Shown one piece after another: positions 31,111 to 36,688 of a DNA stretch of 39,864 nt (position 1 is the first letter of the stretch; every line of letters begins with the position of its first letter). Below the pieces are notes generated by a model. That model searched no databases, was not told where the DNA came from, and was given only the letters and a program-made list of their open reading frames with translations. A program made the translations under genes and the position numbers. Source of the stretch: a virus. Location: the IMG/VR virus record IMGVR_UViG_3300021963_006995, positions 1 through 39,864 of that record; one strand, 5' to 3'.

Positions 31111-32322
31111 CTAAAGTAGTCCTGTTGTTTTTTCAAATCTAAATCCGGTTAGGTCCTGATATAATTTTTCGCCCTTTGACAATTGATTCATATTATAACC
31201 CTCAGGATAGATTTTTTTGTAATATTCATAAATGCTTCTAACGTATTCATCTCCGAAGTTTTTTACAATATATCCTATCACAATTGCTTGAAAAATTTCA
31301 GACCATTTATAAAATGTTAAATGAGAAAGACCGTAAAAATTAAAATCGAACAATTCCTTAATTTCATCTATCGAATTGATTTTACTTGTCCTCCCGTAAT
31401 GCTCATGATATTCTTTAGCTCTTGTGTATAATACTCCATTAACCCGAATTGTTTCATCTATTTCAGAATCTAGATGTGAGTTGTGTATCATGGTAAATGG
31501 AAACTTCAATTGATCTGCGTGTGATTTAATTCCTCCGTCAATCATGAGGGGTGAATTTTTTAAAATAAACGTATTTTTAGATTCCACGTCCTTTCTGTAT
31601 TTCTCACTTATCTCAAGCATGTTCATATGGATCATTAGCTGTTCTATATAGCATTCCCCATTTTTCGTGCTGTCTATTATCCCTTTATTTCTTATATAAT
31701 GCTCCAAAGACATTTGCGATGCATCGTTAAAATTTGAGTAATCATTGACAGCTACTATGTTCATATTAGGGACCTGACTTATCTTGATGCTTCCTATCTT
31801 AAAATCAGAATGATCGTTGATTAGCCGATTAAAAAGACCTAGATATGTTACTTCAGAAGCATTGAAAAAATAGTCAGTTTTAGTCAGTGCAGGATAATCA
31901 TTAAAGATCTCTTCTAACTTATCATCGCCGCTTTTGTACAAAGGAGGCTTAATATCTGGATGAGAATATAAAACGGAGGAATTGTATTTGGAAAAATCTA
32001 TCTTATTGTATATAAGGGTATCTGTATCTATATGAACGAAAGGTTCTTTTATCTCCCTATAGATTCTAAGCTTAGGTATACAAAACAAATCTGATGTTGT
32101 ATCCTGCAGTATATCGGTGTCTATTTCGGAATATGGTACACCAATATCAAGAATCTGCTTTTTGATCGTATTATTTGTGTAGAGTGATATTTTTCCATAT
32201 TCTCTTTTTGCAAGGAGAACACTCAGCATTTGGACGTACATTAGGCTTTTCCAGATCACATTCTCGTGCTTTGGCTTACCCAAATCGAATTTATTTGGTA
32301 CAAACGTATGAATCAACTTCAT
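31111..32322 (-). CDS. Glycosyltransferase-like protein, 403 aa
   Basis: This resembles nucleotide-sugar transferases of the GT-A kind. It opens MKLIHTFVPNKFD, then SVLLAKREYGKISLYTNN and a beta strand ending in HIDTDT (97-102), a DxD-type metal/nucleotide-sugar motif. The rest has long helical segments without membrane helices; the C-terminus is helical (WSEIFQAIVIGYIVKNFGDEYV). The acceptor is unknown. Given the hydroxymethylase-like gene, DNA glucosylation is a possibility. It is equally plausible that it modifies a host or virion glycan. It ends 10 nt before the PhyH gene and shares its direction. Confidence 0.6.
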   Translation of the reverse strand: MKLIHTFVPNKFDLGKPKHENVIWKSLMYVQMLSVLLAKREYGKISLYTNNTIKKQILDIGVPYSEIDTDILQDTTSDLFCIPKLRIYREIKEPFVHIDTDTLIYNKIDFSKYNSSVLYSHPDIKPPLYKSGDDKLEEIFNDYPALTKTDYFFNASEVTYLGLFNRLINDHSDFKIGSIKISQVPNMNIVAVNDYSNFNDASQMSLEHYIRNKGIIDSTKNGECYIEQLMIHMNMLEISEKYRKDVESKNTFILKNSPLMIDGGIKSHADQLKFPFTMIHNSHLDSEIDETIRVNGVLYTRAKEYHEHYGRTSKINSIDEIKELFDFNFYGLSHLTFYKWSEIFQAIVIGYIVKNFGDEYVRSIYEYYKKIYPEGYNMNQLSKGEKLYQDLTGFRFEKTTGLL

Positions 32323-32332
32323 GAAAATAGAA

Positions 32333-33109
32333 TTATTGGAGTTTTTTAACCTCCCAATGTTTTAATTTTAGTTCATAAACATCAATTGGTTCCCTTTTCA
32401 TATGCTCTCCCTTTCTAAATTGACACCCCTTGGATGTGTATCCGCTTAAAACAGACCTTCTGTATCTGTCGCTTTTATTTTCATTGGATCCGTGAACTAT
32501 ATTAGAATGCAAAAATACTGCCTGTCCTTTTTTTGTGAACGGTGTTATCTTATTAAAATTGTGACCCTCTGGCATCACACACGCTTTACCCCTTTCATTT
32601 CTCCATCTTATTGGGTTAAGCTTAGCTCTTTCCTCGTCTATTTCTATTGGTAAAATCGGTAATAGATGAGATGCTTCATAGAACCAAATACCACCGTTAG
32701 ATTCATCTGTATCATCCAATGAGATGCTAACATTTGCTGTTTTATTCCACGGGGTTTGTGCGTAGAAAGAATCCTGATGTGCATCTCTCCCTAATTCTCC
32801 GGGTGGTTTAAAATATGCCCATGTTTGTATTCCTTGTATTTCTGAATTCATTACGAACTCCATGGCCTCTAATATCTTAGGATGTCCTAGAACTTTTTCT
32901 ACCAATTCGGATTCTCTATGTGGATGAATATATGGATCATATTCTCCATATTTGTCATCTATAGAATTTCTTTTCTTTCTTAGCTCGTCCAAATTTTCTG
33001 ATATTAGATCCGCTTCCTCCGGTGTTATCAGATCTATAACAGAATACCCTTTATACTTCCAATCAAATGAAAGTTGCTGTACCTCTTCTTTGCTAAGATA
33101 TTTAAACAT
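32333..33109 (-). CDS. PhyH-family Fe(II)/2-oxoglutarate dioxygenase
   Basis: This 258-aa protein has the phytanoyl-CoA dioxygenase fold. The metal triad is HQD (H111, D113) in DAHQDSFYAQTPW and H206 in HSNIVHGSNEN. The 2-oxoglutarate-binding Arg lies 10 residues on (RYRRS, R216-R219). A long N-terminal helix pair leads in (TPEEADLISENLDELRKKR). The substrate is unknown; phage relatives hydroxylate small molecules, nucleobases or sugars. It is paired with the glycosyltransferase gene and faces away from the SGNH gene across a shared promoter region (33110-33183). Confidence 0.85.
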   Translation of the reverse strand: MFKYLSKEEVQQLSFDWKYKGYSVIDLITPEEADLISENLDELRKKRNSIDDKYGEYDPYIHPHRESELVEKVLGHPKILEAMEFVMNSEIQGIQTWAYFKPPGELGRDAHQDSFYAQTPWNKTANVSISLDDTDESNGGIWFYEASHLLPILPIEIDEERAKLNPIRWRNERGKACVMPEGHNFNKITPFTKKGQAVFLHSNIVHGSNENKSDRYRRSVLSGYTSKGCQFRKGEHMKREPIDVYELKLKHWEVKKLQ

Positions 33110-33127
33110 GCGATTTTTCTTATTTTC

Positions 33128-33135
33128 TATATATA
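33128..33135 (-). promoter_or_regulatory. Candidate phage promoter box (TATATATA)
   Basis: TATATATAG on the minus strand, 18 nt upstream of the PhyH ATG, inside the 74-nt divergent region that also serves the plus-strand SGNH gene. Confidence 0.4.
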
Positions 33136-33183
33136 CGAATTGAAATATTACGATTTTAGCGTCTATAGTAATATATTAATTAT

Positions 33184-33816
33184 ATGTCTAACACACTTTG
33201 GTCTTTTGGCGATTCCTATACCGAGGGTTTCGTATCTGATTGGGCTAACGATTATATAAAATGGAAAGGCTATAAGCCAGAAGGATTTTCTGACCTTTTG
33301 TCCAGGGATCTTTCTCTTTATCAGAAAAATTTAGCAATAAGCGGGGTGAGCAATTATAGCATTTTTGAATCAGTATGTAAAAATATAGATCAGATAAATG
33401 AAAACGATTTTGTAATAATAGGGTGGACCAGCACTTCAAGATTTAGGTTAGTTGACGAAAACGATAATTGGGTCAATCTAATTCCTTTAATCGATGAAAA
33501 TCTTCCATTATTTAATATTATTTCTAAGAGAACAGTAGAGGAAACCATAGCAAATAGGGGATCCATTCGGTTTTCGCAAGAAATTGATTCGTGGATAAAA
33601 ATAATAAACAAGGCGCTTCCAAAAACAGATATAATTCACTGGACCCCATTTGAATGTCAAATGAAAAATTGTGATTTTATAAAATGTACCACAATAGAGG
33701 AGGAATCTGGTTCAAAAATAAATGATCGTCATTACGGCGAAAAAGGACACCGGGATCTTTTTGATGTTTTTAAAAATAGATACACTAAACCTATAATCAA
33801 AAAATCTTTAATTTAA
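33184..33816 (+). CDS. SGNH/GDSL-family hydrolase
   Basis: This 210-aa protein opens with the block I motif FGDSYTEG (nucleophile S11). Block II is GVSNYSI (about 54-60), block III IIGWTSTSRF (about 78-87), and the C-terminal block V DRHYGEKGH (181-189) holds the catalytic Asp/His pair. The family deacylates lipids, glycans or peptidoglycan. No signal peptide is visible, so it is cytoplasmic or virion-borne. It is the only plus-strand gene in this region and is followed by the tRNA cluster on the other strand. Confidence 0.82.
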   Translation: MSNTLWSFGDSYTEGFVSDWANDYIKWKGYKPEGFSDLLSRDLSLYQKNLAISGVSNYSIFESVCKNIDQINENDFVIIGWTSTSRFRLVDENDNWVNLIPLIDENLPLFNIISKRTVEETIANRGSIRFSQEIDSWIKIINKALPKTDIIHWTPFECQMKNCDFIKCTTIEEESGSKINDRHYGEKGHRDLFDVFKNRYTKPIIKKSLI

Positions 33817-33822
33817 TAATTG

Positions 33823-33896
33823 CGGGATGTACGGGATTCGAACCCGTGACCTCCACCGTGACAGGGTGGCATTGTGACCAACTCTACTAACATCCC
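33823..33896 (-). tRNA. tRNA-Asp(GUC)
   Basis: Acceptor GGGATGT / ACATCCC, discriminator G. Anticodon loop CTGTCAC. T-loop TTCGAAT. CCA not encoded. Confidence 0.95.
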
Positions 33897-33903
33897 ATAA
33901 GAG

Positions 33904-33974
33904 ATGCCCGATCAGGACTCGAACCTAAACTAAATGGACCAAAACCATTTGTGCTGCCATTACACCATCGGGCA
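33904..33974 (-). tRNA. tRNA-Gln(UUG)
   Basis: Acceptor TGCCCGA / TCGGGCA. Anticodon loop TTTTGGT. T-loop TTCGAGT. Confidence 0.93.
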
Positions 33975-34059
33975 ATTTAAATCGGAGAATTTTTAAAAAG
34001 TGTGTGTTGTTGTCAAACCAATTTTGATGAAGTAACACTTCTTACCGCTTCCAATTTAG

Positions 34060-34184
34060 TGAGTTAAGGAGGATTCGAACCGTGTGATCTGTCGTACTGC
34101 AGGTATCAGAATCACTTACTAACCTTGATCTTGCGATGCCTGATTTACCGGCAGGCTCCAGTTCCCACGCTGGACAGTTAACTC
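34060..34184 (-). ncRNA. tRNA-like element B (Tyr-like, long variable region, 125 nt)
   Basis: Acceptor GAGTTAA / TTAACTC is a perfect 7 bp, discriminator A. The D-arm has a normal loop (AGCGTGGGAACT) on a 3-bp stem. The anticodon arm CCTGCCGGTAAATCAGG is 5+7+5 and reads GUA (Tyr), but U33 is G and the innermost pair is lost. A region of about 55 nt then takes the place of the variable arm, with hairpin GTGATTCTG / CAGATCAC. The T-loop TTCGAAT is present but its stem holds only 2 bp. Next to a normal tRNA-Tyr, it looks like a diverged duplicate. Confidence 0.6.
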
Positions 34185-34189
34185 ATATG

Positions 34190-34270
34190 TTGGGGTAGAC
34201 GGACTCGAACCGCCGAACTCAATGAGAGCTGATTTACAGTCAGCCGCAATTGCCACTATGCGATACCCCA
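34190..34270 (-). tRNA. tRNA-Tyr(GUA)
   Basis: Acceptor TGGGGTA / TACCCCA. Anticodon loop CTGTAAA. A long variable arm is present, as in bacterial tRNA-Tyr. Confidence 0.95.
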
Positions 34271-34275
34271 ATTTG

Positions 34276-34347
34276 TACTCCCAACGGGATTCGAACCCGT
34301 GCTACATCCGTGAAAGGGATGTGACCTAACCACTAGTCGATAGGAGC
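34276..34347 (-). tRNA. tRNA-Glu(UUC)
   Basis: Acceptor GCTCCTA / TGGGAGT with a terminal G-U pair. Anticodon loop CTTTCAC. T-loop TTCGAAT. Confidence 0.94.
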
Positions 34348-34377
34348 ATTTTATACTATGTCAAAGAACCTTCTTCG

Positions 34378-34451
34378 TCGCGAGAATGAGATTCGAACTC
34401 ATCACCTCTGGGTTATGAATCCAGTGTTCTCACCGAATGAACTATCTCGCA
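34378..34451 (-). tRNA. tRNA-Met(CAU) or tRNA-Ile(k2CAU)
   Basis: Acceptor TGCGAGA / TCTCGCG. Anticodon loop TTCATAA. A second CAU tRNA occurs at 35230, so one of them may carry lysidine and decode AUA. Confidence 0.92.
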
Positions 34452-34454
34452 ATG

Positions 34455-34526
34455 CGGGGATGGAAGGGTTCGAACCTACGACCTAGTCATTAACAGTGAC
34501 CCGCTCTACCACTGAGCTACATCCCC
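34455..34526 (-). tRNA. tRNA-Asn(GUU)
   Basis: Acceptor GGGGATG / CATCCCC. Anticodon loop CTGTTAA. T-loop TTCGAAC. Confidence 0.95.
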
Positions 34527-34532
34527 AAATAA

Positions 34533-34564
34533 AAAACCCAGACCTTATATAAGATCTGGGTTTT
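34533..34564 (-). terminator. Terminator within the tRNA cluster
   Basis: Stem AAAACCCAGA / TCTGGGTTTT with a loop of about 12 nt. It lies between the small ORF at 34585 and tRNA-Asn, and shares its stem with the terminator at 30406. Confidence 0.85.
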
Positions 34565-34584
34565 CAAAATATATTTAAAAAATG

Positions 34585-34668
34585 TTATCCCAGATCATTG
34601 ACCATATAATCTCCCTCATTACCTTGTTCAGGCATTTGGTAATAATTATATTGATTCTGGTTTCTCAT
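34585..34668 (-). CDS. Small ORF, 27 aa
   Basis: ATG at 34668 opens a Asn/Gln/Tyr-rich peptide (MRNQNQYNYYQMPEQGN...) with no membrane segment. A GATATATA box sits 18 nt upstream and a terminator follows, giving the layout of a tiny separate unit. An earlier in-frame ATG (34695) would place the box inside the ORF. Real expression is not certain. Confidence 0.45.
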   Translation of the reverse strand: MRNQNQYNYYQMPEQGNEGDYMVNDLG

Positions 34669-34686
34669 TTTGTTTGATTGAATATT

Positions 34687-34694
34687 ATATATCA
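34687..34694 (-). promoter_or_regulatory. Candidate phage promoter box (GATATATA) before the 27-aa ORF
   Basis: GATATATAATATTC, 18 nt upstream of the ATG at 34668. Confidence 0.4.
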
Positions 34695-34724
34695 TTTTTG
34701 GATTTTGTTTCTCGAAGATGTTGA

Positions 34725-35033
34725 TTATGAAAGCCAAATATGTAAATAATATGCTAATTTATATCCGGCGAAAGCTCCAAGTGCCGACGGGATCGGAAAC
34801 ACTATCATTTTTCCAAGTGATGTAACATACTTAGGTCTGTTAACGATTTTTCCCATGAAAAAATAATATGTTAAATATCCAGCTAACACTGCAAAATCCA
34901 TTCTTGTTGATATGAATACTACCAACGTTGCACCCAGAAATCCAAAAAGAAAATTATCTCTAACCCCTTCGAATATTTCATATCCAGTTGCGTCTTTGTA
35001 TTCCTTTACTATTTTTTTAAATCTTTTTGACAT
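34725..35033 (-). CDS. Small membrane protein, 102 aa
   Basis: A basic, soluble first 28 residues (MSKRFKKIVKEYKDATGYEI) are followed by three hydrophobic segments (about 29-43, 46-60 and 75-98). The GxxxGxxxA-like runs (FGFLGATLVVF, GAFAGYKLAYYL) favour helix packing. It lies among tRNA genes, which is unusual for a protein gene, and has no recognisable family. A holin-like function is possible by size and topology, without further support. Confidence 0.7.
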   Translation of the reverse strand: MSKRFKKIVKEYKDATGYEIFEGVRDNFLFGFLGATLVVFISTRMDFAVLAGYLTYYFFMGKIVNRPKYVTSLGKMIVFPIPSALGAFAGYKLAYYLHIWLS

Positions 35034-35066
35034 TTATTTACCGAATTCCAATAAAGGATTATATTG

Positions 35067-35148
35067 TGACCCCCGAGAGACTCGAACTCTCACGTCTTGC
35101 GACACCAGATCCTAAGTCTGGCTTGGCTACCAATTACAACAGAGGGCC
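35067..35148 (-). tRNA. tRNA-Leu(UAG)
   Basis: Acceptor GGCCCTC / GGGGGTC. Anticodon loop CTTAGGA. A class II variable arm is present. T-loop TTCGAGT. Confidence 0.93.
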
Positions 35149-35157
35149 ATTTGAGTA

Positions 35158-35225
35158 AGATCGAACGCGTTTCGCTTACCGAGACCTCGTCGTTGGATTT
35201 CTCCAGAGCGTACCGAGACACTATT
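35158..35225 (-). other. Structured spacer with direct repeat
   Basis: Between tRNA-Leu and tRNA-Met lies a GC-rich spacer with a direct repeat of GTCTCGGTA (minus strand) and a 9-bp hairpin GTAAG-CGAA / TTCG-CTTAC. No ORF and no complete tRNA fold. It may be a decayed tRNA or a small structured RNA. Confidence 0.4.
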
Positions 35226-35229
35226 TTTG

Positions 35230-35303
35230 TGGACCAGCCTGGGCTCGAACCAGGGACCTACTGATTATGAGTCAGGCGCTCTAACCAACTGAGCTACAAG
35301 TCC
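35230..35303 (-). tRNA. tRNA-Met(CAU)
   Basis: Acceptor GGACTTG / CTGGTCC with one mismatch. Anticodon loop CTCATAA. T-loop TTCGAGC. Confidence 0.93.
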
Positions 35304-35349
35304 TTTTTTATTTCTTCAAATGTATATTAAAACATTGAAAATAAAAAAT

Positions 35350-35437
35350 GTAGAGGAAGAGAGGCTCGAACTCTCGCGGCTTTAACACCCTAACGATTTA
35401 GCAAACCGTCCCCTTCACCAGCTTGGGTATTCCTCTA
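35350..35437 (-). tRNA. tRNA-Ser(GCU)
   Basis: Acceptor TAGAGGA / TCCTCTA. Anticodon loop TTGCTAA. A long variable arm is present. T-loop TTCGAGC. The discriminator reads C, unlike the G usual for Ser. Confidence 0.9.
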
Positions 35438-35448
35438 TAATCTTTTGG

Positions 35449-35525
35449 TCGGGTAGGCAAGATTCGAACTTGCGAGTTGTCTTGGTCCCAAACCAAGCCG
35501 GGTGACCTGACTCCCGAACTACCCG
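35449..35525 (-). tRNA. tRNA-Pro(UGG)
   Basis: Acceptor CGGGTAG / CTACCCG. Anticodon loop TTTGGGA. T-loop TTCGAAT. Confidence 0.95.
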
Positions 35526-35532
35526 AATAGTG

Positions 35533-35606
35533 GTTGAACGACCGGGATCGAACCGGCGACATCTAGCGCCACAAGCTAGTGCTCTGCCAACTGAGCTACG
35601 TCCAAC
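35533..35606 (-). tRNA. tRNA-His(GUG)
   Basis: Acceptor TTGGACG / CGTTCAA with G-1 opposite C73, the identity element of tRNA-His. Anticodon loop TTGTGGC. Confidence 0.94.
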
Positions 35607-35615
35607 ATTTCAACG

Positions 35616-35689
<74 letters not shown>

Positions 35690-35698
35690 AATATAGTA

Positions 35699-35783
35699 AT
35701 CTACCCAGGGTCGCAGCCGCCTCTCCTATTGGGTAGATCTAACCTGAGGCCGACGCAAAATGCGGCGTGACGCTAGCCTTAGG
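35699..35783 (-). other. Structured spacer with two hairpins
   Basis: Two stems lie back to back: ATCTACCC / GGGTAGAT (35699-35738), and CCTGAGGC / GCCTTAGG (35743-35783), the second enclosing a small GC-rich hairpin. There is no ORF. It is an RNA-like spacer, unusual in an AT-rich genome. Confidence 0.5.
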
Positions 35784-35786
35784 GTG

Positions 35787-35872
35787 TACCTGGGGCGGGA
35801 ATCGAACCCGCACGGACTTTGCAATCCAACAGATTTTAAGTCTGTCTTGTCTACCAGTTTCAACACCCAGGC
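35787..35872 (-). tRNA. tRNA-Leu(UAA)
   Basis: Acceptor GCCTGGG / CCCAGGT. Anticodon loop CTTAAAA. A class II variable arm is present. T-loop TTCGATT. Confidence 0.95.
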
Positions 35873-35881
35873 AAAATAAGG

Positions 35882-36000
35882 TGCCGGTGGAAGGGCTGTT
35901 TACCTTCACGGTGTCCATTTCGGATTCACCACCTATCTAGAATACGGGACGTCTAATAATCTCTATTCGAATTCGAGATCATTCATTCCGCCACACCGGC
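35882..36000 (-). ncRNA. tRNA-like element C (Leu-like, D-loop hairpin insertion, possible CUA anticodon)
   Basis: Acceptor GCCGGTG / CACCGGC, a perfect 7 bp. The D-arm resembles tRNA-Leu (GCG...CGT), but a 9-bp hairpin AATGATCTC / GAGATTATT is inserted in the D-loop. The anticodon arm, with a bulged G, gives loop TTCTAGA, i.e. CUA, which would read UAG. A good class II variable arm (GGTG..TCC / GGA..CACC) and a 5-bp T-stem (GAAGG / CCTTC) follow, but the T-loop is TAAACAGC, not TTCRANY. A pseudo-tRNA or a tRNA-like RNA. UAG is an ordinary stop in this window. Confidence 0.6.
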
Positions 36001-36005
36001 ATATG

Positions 36006-36092
36006 CAGAGAGAAAGGGATTCGAACCCTTGTTACGATCGCTCGTAAACACGCTTTCCAAGCGTGCTCCATCAGCCTCTCGGACACCTCTCT
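36006..36092 (-). tRNA. tRNA-Ser(GGA)
   Basis: Acceptor AGAGAGG / TCTCTCT, discriminator G. Anticodon loop TTGGAAA. A long variable arm is present. Confidence 0.93.
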
Positions 36093-36097
36093 AATTA

Positions 36098-36189
36098 TAG
36101 ACCCGACCACCATTTCAGCGTTTCCGCGTGCTTTCAGTATGGCATGAACGTTACGTCCATACTGGTGGCGCCAGCCTCTGCGGGGTCTA
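36098..36189 (-). ncRNA. tRNA-like element D (multi-branched, 92 nt)
   Basis: Outer stem TAGACCC / GGGTCTA is a perfect 7 bp. Inside are a D-arm-like hairpin (CGC AGAGGCTG GCG), a second stem CCACCA / TGGTGG, a hairpin GTATGG / CCATAC and a GAAA-tetraloop hairpin GCG-GAAA-CGC. There is no TTCGA T-loop and no plausible anticodon arm. It is a stable branched RNA flanked by tRNA-Ser and tRNA-Thr. Confidence 0.55.
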
Positions 36190-36201
36190 ATAAGCTTGCT
36201 A

Positions 36202-36238
36202 ACGAACTTTTCGTACGCTAACAGATATTATGTTAGCG
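36202..36238 (-). other. Two adjacent hairpins in tRNA spacer
   Basis: ACGAA / TTCGT (loop 3) and CGCTAACA / TGTTAGCG (8 bp, loop 7) lie between element D and tRNA-Thr. The GCTAAC / GTTAGC core recurs around them. No ORF. Confidence 0.45.
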
Positions 36239-36259
36239 TGCGGTTTCTACGTTAGTATG

Positions 36260-36332
36260 AGCCTCCTATCGGAATCGAACCAATGACCTACTGATTACAA
36301 ATCAGTTGCTCTACCTGCTGAGCTAAGGAGGC
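36260..36332 (-). tRNA. tRNA-Thr(UGU)
   Basis: Acceptor GCCTCCT / AGGAGGC. Anticodon loop TTTGTAA. T-loop TTCGATT. Confidence 0.95.
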
Positions 36333-36337
36333 AATTG

Positions 36338-36424
36338 CGGAGAGTCAGGGATTCGAACCCCGGATACCGTTTCCAGTATGCCAGTTTTCAAGACTGGTGT
36401 ATTCAACCGCTCTACCAACTCTCC
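36338..36424 (-). tRNA. tRNA-Ser(UGA)
   Basis: Acceptor GGAGAGT / ACTCTCC, discriminator G. Anticodon loop CTTGAAA. A long variable arm is present. It is the first tRNA of the cluster in transcription order. Confidence 0.95.
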
Positions 36425-36458
36425 TTTTTAATTTTCCAACACATCAAAGAACCCAATA

Positions 36459-36496
36459 AAAAAGCCTAGATCTTTTTGAAGAGATCTAGGCTTTTT
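36459..36496 (-). terminator. Rho-independent terminator upstream of the tRNA cluster
   Basis: The 15-bp inverted repeat AAAAAGCCTAGATCT / AGATCTAGGCTTTTT with an 8-nt loop closes the 30-aa ORF's transcript (stop at 36522) and separates it from the tRNA cluster. Confidence 0.92.
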
Positions 36497-36521
36497 AGAT
36501 GAAAATGAATTTAAGTTTCTC

Positions 36522-36614
36522 TTAGTTGCCTAGAATCTCCACAGGAGTTATCGGTCTTCTTGATGAAGATAATAACGTACTATGAAGCGGCAATATGTTG
36601 AAGCTTTTGTTCAT
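36522..36614 (-). CDS. Small ORF, 30 aa
   Basis: ATG at 36614 opens a peptide that begins MNKSFNILPLHSTLLSSSRR and ends VEILGN. A GATATATAA box ends 7 nt before the start and a strong terminator follows the stop, so it looks like a separate minimal unit. Short length makes this uncertain. Confidence 0.5.
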   Translation of the reverse strand: MNKSFNILPLHSTLLSSSRRPITPVEILGN

Positions 36615-36688
36615 TTTGATTTATATATCGTTTAACTATTTAAATTGTACGTAAAAATAGAAAAATGTTTCTATCTATTGTGATATTT

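Noticed and set aside
35882-36000. Genome-wide UAG reassignment
   Set aside because: UAG ends several apparently complete genes (15870, 18630, 29772 and 31111), so it still works as a stop.
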